Shown here one piece after another: positions 1 through 9,288 of a stretch of DNA of 23,462 nt. Source of the stretch: Actinomycetota bacterium. Lineage in GTDB: Bacteria > Actinomycetota > Actinomycetes > Nanopelagicales > Nanopelagicaceae. Below the pieces are notes generated by a model. That model ran no database searches. It was not told the DNA's origin and saw only the letters and a list, made by a program, of their open reading frames with translations. The position numbers were made by a program, and so were the translations under genes. Within the stretch, counting starts at the first letter, position 1. Every line of letters begins with the position of its first letter. The stretch covers positions 1 through 23,462 of the forward strand of contig CANKCT010000002.1 of NCBI GenBank assembly GCA_947480465.1, written 5' to 3'.

Positions 1-3000
1 GTGGACCAATTGTCATTGGTCAAGCTTGCGAGTTCGATTATTCTGGTACCCAAGCGTGTCGAGTATTGCGCGAAGAAGGCATCCGTGTAATTCTCGTTAA
101 TTCAAACCCTGCGACAATTATGACTGACCCTGAGTTTGCAGATGCTACGTACATAGAACCTATTACTCCTGATGTTATCGAGAAAATTATTGCTACCGAG
201 AAACCAGATGCGGTATTAGCAACTCTTGGTGGTCAGACAGCTCTTAATGCAGCGATTGCACTCCATGAACTGGGAATTCTTGCGCGCTATGGCGTTCGGT
301 TGATTGGGGCTGATGTTGCCGCAATAAATAGAGGCGAGAATAGAGAACTTTTCAGGGAAATAGTTGCGAAAGTTGGAGGAGAATCAGCGAAGTCAATTAT
401 TTGTCATACGATGGAGGAGATTTATTCTGGCGTTGAAATTTTAGGTTTTCCTGTAGTTATCCGTCCTTCTTTCACTATGGGCGGCCTTGGTTCTGGCATA
501 GCTTTCGATCGGGAGCAATTGACGCAGATAGCTGGTGCAGGGCTTCGTCATAGCCCAACATCAGAAGTGTTGTTAGAAGAGTCGATTATTGGTTGGAAAG
601 AATATGAATTAGAGGTGATGCGCGATCGCAAAGATAACGTAGTTATCGTATGCAGCATCGAGAACGTGGATCCGATGGGTGTACATACCGGAGATTCAAT
701 AACTGTTGCGCCGGCAATGACTCTGACTGACGTGGAGTACCAACGGCTGAGAAATCTTTCGCTCGATATCATCAGAGAAGTTGGAGTTGATACTGGTGGT
801 TGCAATATTCAGTTCGCTGTTAATCCCAGCAATGGACGGGTTATTGTCATTGAGATGAATCCAAGAGTTTCTCGCTCAAGCGCTTTAGCCTCCAAAGCAA
901 CGGGTTTTCCAATTGCGAAAATAGCAACTAAATTAGCTATTGGTTATACATTAGATGAAATCAATAATGACATCACCAAAGTAACTCCTGCATCTTTTGA
1001 ACCCACATTGGATTACGTAGTTGTGAAAGTTCCGCGATTTGCCTTTGAGAAATTCGCAGACGCCGATCCACGTTTGACAACCACGATGAAAAGTGTCGGA
1101 GAAGCAATGGCCATCGGCCGATCTTTTCCTGAAGCGCTAATGAAAGCTTTACGATCGCTCGAACGAAAAGAAGCAAACTTTAAGTGGCCAAAGTTTGATG
1201 AAATCGACAAAGCAGATCTTTTGCAGTCCATGCGGATTCCAACAGAGTATCGACTACAGCAAGTTCAACAGGCTATGTGGGCTGGTGCAACTATCACTGA
1301 AGTCAATAGAGCATGTGCCATCGATCCTTGGTTTTTAAGAGCGATAGAGATAATCAATGAACAGGCGACGAAAATTGCTCAGCCAGGTGAACTGACTCTT
1401 GACGTACTGAAACAAGCTAAAACTTCAGGTTTTTCTGATGCGCAGATAGCTGCGATACGTGGAATATCGGAGGATGAGGTACGACGCATTCGTCACCATT
1501 TAGGATTGCGTCCCGTTTACAAGACGGTTGATACGTGTGCGGCTGAATTTGAAGCATTCACTCCATATCATTATTCAAGTTATGAGGATGAAACGGAGGT
1601 CCGTCCTCGGACAAATCCTGCAGTAATTATTCTAGGAAGTGGCCCAAACAGAATTGGGCAAGGGATTGAATTCGACTATTCCTGCGTACACGCCTCCTTT
1701 GCGCTCCGAGCTGCTGGGTATGAAACGATCATGATTAACTGCAATCCTGAAACGGTTTCGACCGACTATGACACAAGTGATCGTCTCTACTTCGAGCCAC
1801 TGACATTAGAAGATGTATTGGAAGTCATCAACGCTGAGAGTCTTGCTGGCCCGGTTCTAGGTGTAATTACTCAATTAGGAGGGCAAACGCCACTCGGTTT
1901 AGCCGCGGGATTAGAGGCACATGGAGTCGTAATTTTAGGTACAAGCCCGCAAGCCATTCATCTGGCGGAAGAACGCGGAGCATTTGGCGAAATTTTGGCA
2001 GAGCAAGGTTTAAATGCTCCTGAATTCGGAATGGCCGCATCAGAGCTTGAAGCTGTTTCAATCGCTTCACGGATTGGTTATCCGGTACTTGTCAGGCCTT
2101 CATTCGTTTTGGGTGGCAGAGGGATGGAAATTGTCTACGATGACAAAGCACTCGCAAGTTTTATCTCTCGCGCCACAGATATAACACCGGATAGACCCGT
2201 TCTTGTGGATCGTTTTTTAGACAGTGCGATTGAGATTGATGTTGATGCGTTATATGACGGGCATGAGCTCTTCCTCGGTGGAGTTATGGAACATATTGAA
2301 GAGGCGGGAATTCATAGTGGTGATAGTGCTTGCGTCTTACCATCAATGACCGTATCGCAAACACAACTTGGACTCATCAAAGAAGCGACTCGTAAAATTG
2401 CGCACTCTGTTGGTGTAATCGGTTTGATAAATATCCAGTTTGCGATTGAGGCGGAGGTTCTTTATGTTCTCGAGGCAAATCCTCGCGCCTCAAGAACTGT
2501 TCCCTTCGTCAGTAAAGCTACTGGAATAGCGCTAGCGAAAGCTGCTGCTCGCATATCTTTAGGTGCATCGATTCAAACTCTGCGCGAAGAAGGAATTCTC
2601 CCGCACTCAGGTGACGGTATTGCCAAAGGTATATCAGTTAAAGAAGCTGTTTTACCCTGGAACAGGTTTAGACGCAGCGATGGCCGCGGTGTTGACTCTA
2701 TTCTAGGCCCAGAGATGCGTTCGACTGGAGAAGTAATGGGAATTTCGCCTAGCTTCGGAGAAAGCTATGCCAAGTCTCAGATTGCAGCTTTTGGTCCTTT
2801 GCCAAAGTCAGGAGTAGTTTTCATTTCTTTGGCAGATAAAGATAAGGCTTCTGGTGCAATTGCCGCGTCAAGTTTGGCGAATTTAGGATTTTCGATTCTC
2901 GCAACCTCTGGTACATGCAAATATCTTGCTGAACAAGGGATCTCTGCTATTCCAGTAAGAAAAAACTCTGATGGCACAGGTCCTTTAGGTGAACCAACAA

Positions 3001-3221
3001 TTGTTGACATCATCAATTCTGGGGATATCGACTTGGTAATTAACACTCCAGTGGGCAGAGGCACGCGTGCGGATGGATGGCTAATTCGAACGGCTTCAGT
3101 TCAACGATCAATTCCTATCATCACGACTACGGCAGGTTTTCATGCCGCAGTAGAGGGAATTCGTTTTATTCAATCAAATGAACTTTCGGTCAAATCGTTA
3201 CAACTTTGGTTAGGTGAATAA
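1..3221 (+). CDS. carB: Carbamoyl-phosphate synthase large subunit, 5' end cut by window edge
   Basis: Makes carbamoyl phosphate from bicarbonate, two ATP and ammonia delivered by the CarA glutaminase, feeding pyrimidine and arginine synthesis in the cytosol. Reading begins with the codon at base 3 and gives 1072 residues to the TAA at 3219-3221. The visible N-terminus, [15 protein letters not shown], is the first-half signature, so only about 16 residues lie outside the window. The internal duplication is clear: a second [16 protein letters not shown] motif starts near residue 540 of the fragment, and each half has an ATP-grasp domain ([36 protein letters not shown]). The last ~135 residues (from [14 protein letters not shown]) form the methylglyoxal-synthase-like allosteric domain. 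The ATG at codon 22 or the TTG at 66 should not be taken as starts, because conserved sequence continues upstream of both. The stop overlaps the pyrK ATG by one base. Full-length and intact apart from the edge. Confidence 0.97.
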   Translation, partial: GPIVIGQACEFDYSGTQACRVLREEGIRVILVNSNPATIMTDPEFADATYIEPITPDVIEKIIATEKPDAVLATLGGQTALNAAIALHELGILARYGVRLIGADVAAINRGENRELFREIVAKVGGESAKSIICHTMEEIYSGVEILGFPVVIRPSFTMGGLGSGIAFDREQLTQIAGAGLRHSPTSEVLLEESIIGWKEYELEVMRDRKDNVVIVCSIENVDPMGVHTGDSITVAPAMTLTDVEYQRLRNLSLDIIREVGVDTGGCNIQFAVNPSNGRVIVIEMNPRVSRSSALASKATGFPIAKIATKLAIGYTLDEINNDITKVTPASFEPTLDYVVVKVPRFAFEKFADADPRLTTTMKSVGEAMAIGRSFPEALMKALRSLERKEANFKWPKFDEIDKADLLQSMRIPTEYRLQQVQQAMWAGATITEVNRACAIDPWFLRAIEIINEQATKIAQPGELTLDVLKQAKTSGFSDAQIAAIRGISEDEVRRIRHHLGLRPVYKTVDTCAAEFEAFTPYHYSSYEDETEVRPRTNPAVIILGSGPNRIGQGIEFDYSCVHASFALRAAGYETIMINCNPETVSTDYDTSDRLYFEPLTLEDVLEVINAESLAGPVLGVITQLGGQTPLGLAAGLEAHGVVILGTSPQAIHLAEERGAFGEILAEQGLNAPEFGMAASELEAVSIASRIGYPVLVRPSFVLGGRGMEIVYDDKALASFISRATDITPDRPVLVDRFLDSAIEIDVDALYDGHELFLGGVMEHIEEAGIHSGDSACVLPSMTVSQTQLGLIKEATRKIAHSVGVIGLINIQFAIEAEVLYVLEANPRASRTVPFVSKATGIALAKAAARISLGASIQTLREEGILPHSGDGIAKGISVKEAVLPWNRFRRSDGRGVDSILGPEMRSTGEVMGISPSFGESYAKSQIAAFGPLPKSGVVFISLADKDKASGAIAASSLANLGFSILATSGTCKYLAEQGISAIPVRKNSDGTGPLGEPTIVDIINSGDIDLVINTPVGRGTRADGWLIRTASVQRSIPIITTTAGFHAAVEGIRFIQSNELSVKSLQLWLGE

Positions 3222-4057
3222 TGACCATGATAAATAAGAATGCGGCCCAGTTGAATGCGATGGTGGTCAGCAATAAACGAGTAGGTCAGTACCATCAAAT
3301 AATTCTCAATGTTGGTGACAATGCAGAAAAGTGCAAACCAGGTAACTTTGTTGCAATAAAAGTTGGTGGTGATAATTCGCGCATGGTATTGCGAAGAGCA
3401 TTTGCAATCTCTCGAGTTACTAAGAATGTCGCATTTGGAGGCACGATAGAATTAATCGTCGCACCGCACGGACAGGGAAGTAAATGGCTATGTGCACAGC
3501 AAGAGGGCGCGTTAATTGATGTAGTAACGCCATTAGGAACCGCTTTTGGTATTCCGACGGAACCAGTTCAAGTATTGCTTGTTGGTGGAGGTTACGGTTC
3601 AGCGCCTTTATTTGGTTTGGCTGAAGTTCTCAACGCTAGAGGGTGTCGAGTCGATATGCTGCTGGGAGCAAGTACAGCAAACAAAATTTATGCTCCTATG
3701 GAGGGCAAGCGTTCAGTGAACTCTTTGCGCATTTTTACTGAAGACGGATCGATGGGGCAAAAAGGCCGTGTAACTGATCCTATTCCTTCTCTCCTTAGTG
3801 ACTTAGATATTGCAGTTGTTTACTCGTGTGGACCTATGGCCATGCTGGCGGCGATTAATGACATTACAATGCAAACCGAAGTCATCCACCAATGTGCGGT
3901 AGAGGAATCTATGGCATGTGGAATAGGTATCTGCATGACCTGTGTTTTGCCAGTTGCAAATGCGCAAGGCGAGATTTCAATGTTGAGATCATGCATAGAT
4001 GGACCAGTAATGGACGGTGCTTTAGTTCAGTGGGATAAAGTTGGTGAAGTCCTATGA
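3221..4057 (+). CDS. pyrK: Dihydroorotate dehydrogenase electron transfer subunit (PyrK/PyrDII)
   Basis: Flavin and iron-sulfur subunit that passes electrons from the class 1B dihydroorotate dehydrogenase to NAD+. The 278 residues show a ferredoxin-reductase-like FAD domain (RRAFAIS near residue 58, the FAD-binding arginine/serine element), a NAD-binding loop (VGGGYGSAPL, 121-130) and the PyrK-specific C-terminal [2Fe-2S] site. The cluster cysteines are C233, C238, C241 and C258 in the spacing C-x4-C-x2-C-x16-C. The ATG shares its A with the carB stop (TAATG), and an AGGTGA element lies just upstream, so translation is probably coupled. The gene runs by a 4-base overlap into pyrD, as expected for a 1:1 complex. 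Mycobacteria lack this subunit and use a membrane quinone-linked class 2 PyrD instead. Confidence 0.94.
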   Translation: MTMINKNAAQLNAMVVSNKRVGQYHQIILNVGDNAEKCKPGNFVAIKVGGDNSRMVLRRAFAISRVTKNVAFGGTIELIVAPHGQGSKWLCAQQEGALIDVVTPLGTAFGIPTEPVQVLLVGGGYGSAPLFGLAEVLNARGCRVDMLLGASTANKIYAPMEGKRSVNSLRIFTEDGSMGQKGRVTDPIPSLLSDLDIAVVYSCGPMAMLAAINDITMQTEVIHQCAVEESMACGIGICMTCVLPVANAQGEISMLRSCIDGPVMDGALVQWDKVGEVL

Positions 4058-4995
4058 GTGAATTGGACCTGTCTACAACTTTGGGTAACGCTTGGTTTCC
4101 GACTCCGATTTTTACTGCCAGCGGATGCGCAAGTTCCGGTCGCGAGTTAGCACAATTTTTTGCGCTCAATGAAATCGGTGGGGTAGTAACCAAATCAGTA
4201 ATGTCTAAAGCGCGTACTGGTCGACCTACTCCACGCATGGCTGAAACTCCTAGTGGAATGCTCAATTCAATTGGTCTACAAGGCCCAGGGATTGATGTAT
4301 TCATAGAGAAAGATATTCCGTATTTAGTTTCCCAAAAGGCACGGACGATAGTTTCCATTGCGGGCGAGACCGTTGAGGAGTACTCAACATTGGCGCGAAA
4401 ATTACGTTCTGTGGCTGGAATTAGTGCTGTTGAAGTAAACATTTCGTGCCCCAACGTGGAAAACAGAGGTCTTGTTTTTGCTTGTGATCCGGAAGCTTCT
4501 CGACGTGTGATTGATGGCGTTCGCCGCACACTCGGAGGAGAATTACCTATCATCGCAAAACTATCTCCCGATGTCACGGACTTGGTTGCAATCGCTAAAG
4601 GCGTAGTCGATGCTGGTGCGGATGCTCTAGCTTTAATCAATACTGTCTTAGGAATGGTTATAAATCTCGATACCATGCGTCCACATTTAGGTGGAAAGAC
4701 CGGTGGATTATCCGGTCCAGCGATAAAACCAATTGCTGTGCGCGCTGTTTATCAAGTACATGCAGCTTTACCAAAGACTCCAATTCTGGGTATGGGTGGA
4801 ATTTCTAACGGTCGCGATGCACTGGAAATGATTGTCGCTGGGGCAAGCGGCGTATCTATTGGAACAGCAAGCTTTGGAAATCCGACCGCGTTAGTCACTA
4901 TTCAGAATGAGCTCAGAGAGTTGTTACATGCAAAAGGTTTTGCCTCGCTACGAGATGCCGTCGGCTTTGCCCATCGAGAAGAAGCTGGCAAATAG
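4054..4995 (+). CDS. pyrD: Dihydroorotate dehydrogenase, class 1B catalytic subunit
   Basis: Oxidises dihydroorotate to orotate with FMN, the fourth step of UMP synthesis. The 313-residue TIM barrel has no N-terminal membrane extension, so it is the soluble class 1 type. The active-site base is cysteine (NISCPN, C132), which separates class 1 from class 2, where serine is found. Other family elements are IGGVVTKSV near residue 41, the NSIGLQGPG substrate loop at 71-79, and phosphate-binding GMGGISNGRDA towards the C-terminus. ATGA overlap with pyrK and the presence of PyrK itself identify class 1B. The next gene, pyrF, begins one base after the stop. Confidence 0.95.
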   Translation: MSELDLSTTLGNAWFPTPIFTASGCASSGRELAQFFALNEIGGVVTKSVMSKARTGRPTPRMAETPSGMLNSIGLQGPGIDVFIEKDIPYLVSQKARTIVSIAGETVEEYSTLARKLRSVAGISAVEVNISCPNVENRGLVFACDPEASRRVIDGVRRTLGGELPIIAKLSPDVTDLVAIAKGVVDAGADALALINTVLGMVINLDTMRPHLGGKTGGLSGPAIKPIAVRAVYQVHAALPKTPILGMGGISNGRDALEMIVAGASGVSIGTASFGNPTALVTIQNELRELLHAKGFASLRDAVGFAHREEAGK

Positions 4996-4996
4996 T

Positions 4997-5701
4997 ATGA
5001 GTAAAAGCGCACCGATAGTTCTTGCCCTTGATACTTCTGACCTAGCAACAGCCCTTGACTGGGTGCAGGCAACGCATGGAATTATTCCTGTGTATAAATT
5101 GGGTTTGGAGTTCTATTTGAACTTTGGTCACGATGGCGTTCGTGCAATTGCAGAATCGACAGATGCTGGGATTTTCTTGGATTTAAAATTGCATGACATT
5201 CCTCAAACGGTTAAAGGAGCTGCACGCGCTATTTCGAATTTGAATCCTCGCTATTTAACGGTGCATGCATCAGGAGGGCAATCAATGGTGCGTTCAGCTG
5301 TTGATTCCCTGGAAAACACTAAAGTTACAGGCGTAACTATTCTTACTTCTCTCTCTGAATCTGATGTAAGTGAAGTAGGTTATGGGCAGAACGCACTAGA
5401 GAGCGCAGTTAGATTAGCTAAAGTTGCAGTTGCCGGTGGGGCTCGAGCTATCGTTTGTTCGCCACTTGAAATAGTTGAAATTCGAAAGAGCATAGGGTTA
5501 GAGATCGAGATTATTACACCAGGCGTTCGTCCAGCAGACTCTCAAGGTAGAGATGACCAGATTCGGACGATGACGCCACGAGAGGCATTAGATAGAGGTG
5601 CGAATCTTGTAGTAATTGGTCGACCAATTACGAGTGCTTGGTCAAATGGTGCACAAGCTATGCGTGAGCGGGCCGAGCAAATCGCATCCGGAATTCTCTA
5701 A
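4997..5701 (+). CDS. pyrF: Orotidine 5'-phosphate decarboxylase
   Basis: Decarboxylates OMP to UMP, the last step of de novo pyrimidine synthesis. The 234-residue barrel carries the catalytic Asp-x-Lys-x-x-Asp array in LDLKLHDIPQTVK (D62, K64, D67), typical of the short 'type 1' enzyme. It is unlike the longer form I associate with mycobacteria. Near the C-terminus ITPGVRP and VVIGRPIT form the phosphate-binding site. I chose the ATG at 4997 because the protein then starts MSKSAPIVLALDTSD, matching the family. The frame stays open upstream to 4907, but that part lies inside pyrD and looks unlike the family. The start is one base after the pyrD stop, consistent with translational coupling. Confidence 0.95.
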   Translation: MSKSAPIVLALDTSDLATALDWVQATHGIIPVYKLGLEFYLNFGHDGVRAIAESTDAGIFLDLKLHDIPQTVKGAARAISNLNPRYLTVHASGGQSMVRSAVDSLENTKVTGVTILTSLSESDVSEVGYGQNALESAVRLAKVAVAGGARAIVCSPLEIVEIRKSIGLEIEIITPGVRPADSQGRDDQIRTMTPREALDRGANLVVIGRPITSAWSNGAQAMRERAEQIASGIL

Positions 5702-5705
5702 TTCG

Positions 5706-5718
5706 ATCTCTTAGAGAT
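5706..5718. promoter_or_regulatory. Perfect 13-base inverted repeat upstream of the mihF-gmk fusion
   Basis: ATCTCTTAGAGAT is a perfect dyad (6-base arms around a central T) that fills much of the 28-base gap between pyrF and the next gene. The SD-like AGATAGG that follows overlaps its right arm. It could be a small operator, or a short hairpin (ATCTC/GAGAT, TTA loop) that limits ribosome access. No function is assigned; one short palindrome can arise by chance. Confidence 0.3.
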
Positions 5719-5729
5719 AGGTCATTTTC

Positions 5730-6602
5730 ATGGTGAAGCCTCCAGTTCTATCAGAAGAGCAACGTGCTGCAGCTCTTGCCAAGGCCATGAAAGCCAGAAA
5801 ACGTCGTGCTGAGGTTAAAGCGAAGGTACGATCCGGTGAGTTTTCTGTAGACATTGTTCTAGAAATAGCAAGCAGCGAAGAGTCGATTTCAAAGATGCGC
5901 GTTCGTGAATTGCTTGAAGCAGTAAGTGGCGTGGGAAATGTTCGCGCATTGGCGCTGATGGAGCGATTAAATATCTCACCAACACGTAGAATTGGCGGAC
6001 TTGGTCGACACCAAGTCAGAGAATTGCGAAAAGAGTTTATGAAAACTGCGCGTGCAATTGCACCTGGTAAGTTGTTGGTCCTCTCAGGGCCTGGCGGTGT
6101 TGGTAAAAGTACTGTTGCCTCACGATTAAGAGCTACTGGCGATTTTTGGGTAAGCATCTCAGCGACAACAAGAGCGCCACGTTCTAACGAAATCGATGGG
6201 GTTGATTATTTCTTCATAACTCCTGATGAGTTCTCACGCCGAATACGCGATGATGAATTTTTGGAGTGGGCCGAGTTTGCGGGTAATCGTTACGGAACAC
6301 CGAGTGTGCCAGTTGAAGAAGCGTTGCTGGCTGGCCGAAATGTGTTGCTCGAGATCGAGATCGACGGCGCCCGGCAGGTGAAGGCGCACATGTCGAGTGC
6401 AATTACCGTATTTCTAGAGCCCCCCACGTGGGAAGAGTTAGTAGCCAGATTGGTTGGTCGCGGTACAGATAGCCCTGAAAGACGAGCCGAACGGTTGCAG
6501 CTTGCCCAGGAAGAGCTGGCGGCCGCCTCAAATTTTGATCTAGTTGTGGTCAATGATGAGGTCGAACGGGTAGTTGAACAACTGATAGCATTGACCTCTT
6601 GA
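5730..6602 (+). CDS. gmk: Fusion of actinobacterial integration host factor (MihF) and guanylate kinase
   Basis: One 290-residue frame joins two proteins that are separate neighbours (mihF, gmk) in mycobacteria and streptomycetes. Residues ~5-103 match MihF/sIHF, a small nucleoid protein: LSEEQRAAALAKA, basic KARKRRAEVK, then SKMRVRELLEAVSGVGNVRA and ISPTRRIGGLG. Residues ~113-290 are guanylate kinase, which phosphorylates GMP (and dGMP) to GDP. It has a P-loop GPGGVGKST (120-128), SATTRAPRSNEIDGVDYFF for GMP binding, EWAEFAGNRYGTP, and a C-terminal region ending in DLVVVNDE. The linker is only ~10 residues. Inside it, ATG 6039 (M104) could start a free 187-residue kinase, but its upstream AAAAGAG sits only 3 bases away. 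The main ATG at 5730 has an AGATAGG-like ribosome binding site. rpoZ follows, as in the unfused arrangement. Both domains look intact; the fusion is seen directly, its consequences are inference. Confidence 0.93.
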   Translation: MVKPPVLSEEQRAAALAKAMKARKRRAEVKAKVRSGEFSVDIVLEIASSEESISKMRVRELLEAVSGVGNVRALALMERLNISPTRRIGGLGRHQVRELRKEFMKTARAIAPGKLLVLSGPGGVGKSTVASRLRATGDFWVSISATTRAPRSNEIDGVDYFFITPDEFSRRIRDDEFLEWAEFAGNRYGTPSVPVEEALLAGRNVLLEIEIDGARQVKAHMSSAITVFLEPPTWEELVARLVGRGTDSPERRAERLQLAQEELAAASNFDLVVVNDEVERVVEQLIALTS

Positions 6603-6638
6603 CCACACTATTGCATGGCAAATGAGCGGGGAATGACT

Positions 6639-6887
6639 ATGGATGGCATTACAAATCCACCAATAGATGAGCTTCTAGATAAAAGCGGATCTAAGTACAG
6701 CTTAGTTCTTTATGCGGCAAAACGCGCACGCCAGATCAATGCTTATTATTCTCAGCTCGGTGAGGGATTGCTCGAATACGTAGGTCCTTTGGTCGAGACA
6801 CATGTTCACGAGAAGCCACTTTCCATTGCTTTGCGTGAAATTAATGAAGGCCTACTCACGATTGAAAATCTCGAACCAACGGCTTAA
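6639..6887 (+). CDS. rpoZ: RNA polymerase omega subunit
   Basis: Small subunit that helps assemble and stabilise RNA polymerase by holding the beta-prime subunit. The core [20 protein letters not shown], the [11 protein letters not shown] helix and [11 protein letters not shown] closely resemble mycobacterial omega. I prefer the ATG at 6639 (82 residues), because GCGGGGA at 6626-6632 sits 6 bases before it and the conserved part begins two codons later. The ATG at 6615 (90 residues) is in frame, but the bases before it contain no ribosome binding site. Omega follows gmk here as in other actinobacteria. Confidence 0.92.
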   Translation: MDGITNPPIDELLDKSGSKYSLVLYAAKRARQINAYYSQLGEGLLEYVGPLVETHVHEKPLSIALREINEGLLTIENLEPTA

Positions 6888-6905
6888 CAAAAGTTTCCCA
6901 ATCCC

Positions 6906-8090
6906 ATGTCTGCCACAGTTCGTGAGGTAGTTCTTGGAGTCGGTGCAGGGATAGCTGCGTACAAATCCTGTGAATTATTGCGAAGACTTCAAGATCGCGG
7001 TTATGCAGTAACAGTGGTTCCAACACCTTCATCTTTAAACTTTGTTGGTTCTGCAACGTGGGAAGCACTTTCAGGTCGCCCAGTCAATACGCAAGTTTGG
7101 GATAATGTTCATGACGTTGCGCATGTTTCTCTAGCTCAAAAGGCAGATTTCTTTCTCATCGCACCAGCTACCGCTGATTTGATTGCACGGATTACTGCGG
7201 GTAGGGCCGATGATTTACTCACTAATTTAGTTCTAGCGACCGAAGCGCCTCTTCTCATTGTTCCAGCGATGCATCCTGCAATGTGGCTCGATCCGGCAAC
7301 CGTTGAAAATGTTCGAACTCTTCGTTCACGAGGTTATGTAGTGATGGAGCCAGAAGTAGGACGCCTTACTGGTACTGATTCAGGTCAAGGTAGATTTCCT
7401 GAGACATCTGCAATTATAGAAAAGTTCGATTCGATCACCGGAAACATTCGAGACTTAGTGGGAAAACGCATTCTGATCAGTGGTGGTGGAACACGCGAAG
7501 CTATAGACCCTGTGCGATTTATCGGTAATCGTTCAAGTGGGAAACAGGCTTGCGCGCTGGCAACCGCGGCTTTATTACGTGGTGCTGATGTCCATTTAGT
7601 TGCCGCAAATATGTCTACACAGGCACTCGCAGGTGCCACCATTACTGAGGTGGAAAGTGCATTAGATATGCAACGAGTACTCATGCAAGAGTTTCCACAG
7701 TGCGATGTCCTAGTTATGTGTGCTGCAGTTGCAGATGCCAAGCCAGTGATGAAATTTACGGAGAAGATTAAGAAGACATTTTTAACTTCAATAGAGCTTG
7801 AACCAAACCCAGATATTCTTGCTGAGCTCGCACAGATCAAAAAAGGGCAATTAATGATTGGTTTTGCTGCCGAAACGAGTGATCACTTAGAATCCGCCCG
7901 CGCCAAATTAGTGGCGAAAGGCTTAGATGCAATCTACGTCAATGATGTTAGCAATGGTGCAATCTTCGGGAAAGAGACAACACAGGGTATGATTCTTTCA
8001 CGCACTGGTGCGGATATAGCGCTCAAGGAAGTCTCCAAAGACGCTCTTGCACATTTACTCCTTGATTACGCCGCTGGGCAGTTAGGTTAA
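6906..8090 (+). CDS. coaBC: Bifunctional phosphopantothenoylcysteine decarboxylase / phosphopantothenate-cysteine ligase
   Basis: Two middle steps of coenzyme A synthesis: the CoaB half ligates 4'-phosphopantothenate to cysteine (CTP-dependent), and the CoaC half decarboxylates the product with FMN. Of 394 residues, ~1-180 are the flavoprotein CoaC domain with the catalytic histidine in HVSL (H73) and a PAMHPAMW loop (120-127). Residues ~185-394 are CoaB, with [33 protein letters not shown] and lysines in EKIKKTFL. Two CoaC positions differ from the E. coli enzyme: histidine in place of the loop asparagine (PxMNxxMW), and [12 protein letters not shown] where E. coli has a clamp with an essential cysteine (ACGDIGPGR). 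I believe actinobacterial enzymes commonly share this. The gene starts 18 bases after rpoZ with no clear ribosome binding site. Confidence 0.95.
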   Translation: MSATVREVVLGVGAGIAAYKSCELLRRLQDRGYAVTVVPTPSSLNFVGSATWEALSGRPVNTQVWDNVHDVAHVSLAQKADFFLIAPATADLIARITAGRADDLLTNLVLATEAPLLIVPAMHPAMWLDPATVENVRTLRSRGYVVMEPEVGRLTGTDSGQGRFPETSAIIEKFDSITGNIRDLVGKRILISGGGTREAIDPVRFIGNRSSGKQACALATAALLRGADVHLVAANMSTQALAGATITEVESALDMQRVLMQEFPQCDVLVMCAAVADAKPVMKFTEKIKKTFLTSIELEPNPDILAELAQIKKGQLMIGFAAETSDHLESARAKLVAKGLDAIYVNDVSNGAIFGKETTQGMILSRTGADIALKEVSKDALAHLLLDYAAGQLG

Positions 8091-8094
8091 AGAG

Positions 8095-9285
8095 ATGTCA
8101 AAACGATTATTCACATCGGAGTCTGTCACCGAAGGACACCCGGACAAGATTGCGGATGCTATTTCTGATGCTGTTCTTGATTCTCTCTTGTCACAGGATA
8201 TAAAAAGTCGTGTAGCTGTCGAAACTTTAATCACTACGGGTCAAGTTCATGTTGCCGGTGAAGTGACTACTAATGGTTATGCAGATGTTAATACGATTGT
8301 TCGGGATACAGTTTTAAACATCGGTTATGACTCATCAGCCAAAGGTTTTGATGGCAATAGTTGCGGTGTCTCAATTTCTATAGGTCAGCAATCACAAGAT
8401 ATTGCTCAAGGAGTTAATGATGCCTATGAGCACCGTGTTGCTGCAGGTGTCGATCCGTTGGATCTACAAGGTGCGGGCGACCAAGGCCTCATGTTTGGTT
8501 ACGCTTGTGATGACACTAAGGAGTTAATGCCGCTGCCAATTTGGTTGGCGCATGCTTTGGCACAACAGTTGTCCCGGGTTCGCAAATCGGGTGAACTTGC
8601 TTACCTCCGACCAGATGGTAAAACTCAAGTAACAATTGAGTACGACGGTGATCGTGCGGTAGCGCTAAATACTGTCGTTATTTCAAGTCAGCATGCAGAA
8701 GATGTTGATGTAGTTGGCAAATTAACGCCTGAAGTTATCGAATTTGTCATTGAGCCAATATTGGCAACGATAGATTTGCCACGCAACGATTTAAAGATTC
8801 TTATCAACCCTACGGGTCGCTTTGTTATTGGTGGACCTATGGGCGATGCCGGTCTGACGGGAAGAAAAATTATTGTTGATACGTACGGAGGCATGGCGCG
8901 TCATGGTGGTGGGGCATTTAGTGGCAAAGACCCTTCCAAAGTAGATCGATCAGCAGCTTATGCCATGCGATGGGTCGCCAAAAATGTTGATGCGGCTGGG
9001 CTAGCTCGGCGCTGTGAAGTCCAGGTTGCCTATGCGATTGGGAAGGCGCAGCCAGTTGGACTATTTGTAGAGACTTTTGGAACGGAAAGTGTTCCAGTTT
9101 CGAAAATACAGGATGCAGTCCTTTCTACATTTGATTTGCGTCCAGCCGCGATTATCCGAGATCTAGAATTGTTGCGTCCTATTTACAAGTTAACTAGTTC
9201 GTATGGTCATTTCGGAAGAGAACTTCCTGAGTTCGCTTGGGAACGTACTGATCGTGTGAGTGCTCTTCAGAGCGCTATCAAATAG
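8095..9285 (+). CDS. metK: S-adenosylmethionine synthetase
   Basis: Forms S-adenosylmethionine from methionine and ATP, the methyl donor for RsmB encoded downstream among many others. The 396 residues span the usual length. Key motifs are [20 protein letters not shown] at the N-terminus (the histidine acts on ATP), [12 protein letters not shown] for nucleotide binding, and the glycine-rich loop [19 protein letters not shown]. The ATG is 4 bases after the coaBC stop and preceded by AAAGAG. Next to coaBC as in mycobacteria, and followed closely by priA. Confidence 0.97.
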   Translation: MSKRLFTSESVTEGHPDKIADAISDAVLDSLLSQDIKSRVAVETLITTGQVHVAGEVTTNGYADVNTIVRDTVLNIGYDSSAKGFDGNSCGVSISIGQQSQDIAQGVNDAYEHRVAAGVDPLDLQGAGDQGLMFGYACDDTKELMPLPIWLAHALAQQLSRVRKSGELAYLRPDGKTQVTIEYDGDRAVALNTVVISSQHAEDVDVVGKLTPEVIEFVIEPILATIDLPRNDLKILINPTGRFVIGGPMGDAGLTGRKIIVDTYGGMARHGGGAFSGKDPSKVDRSAAYAMRWVAKNVDAAGLARRCEVQVAYAIGKAQPVGLFVETFGTESVPVSKIQDAVLSTFDLRPAAIIRDLELLRPIYKLTSSYGHFGRELPEFAWERTDRVSALQSAIK

Positions 9286-9288
9286 CGT

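Noticed and set aside
3909..4676. 255-codon open frame on the - strand opposite pyrK/pyrD
   Set aside because: It lies wholly antisense to two well-supported genes, has no recognisable domain, and reads as low-complexity basic/serine/threonine-rich sequence typical of a shadow frame.
4907..4996. 30-codon N-terminal extension of pyrF into pyrD
   Set aside because: Family N-terminus begins at the ATG at 4997; the upstream codons overlap conserved pyrD sequence.
5711..6157. 148-codon open frame on the - strand opposite the MihF part of the fusion gene
   Set aside because: Shadow of a strongly conserved coding region; no homology recognised.
7385..7840. 151-codon open frame on the - strand inside coaBC
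   Set aside because: Antisense to the conserved CoaB domain with no family resemblance or ribosome binding site.
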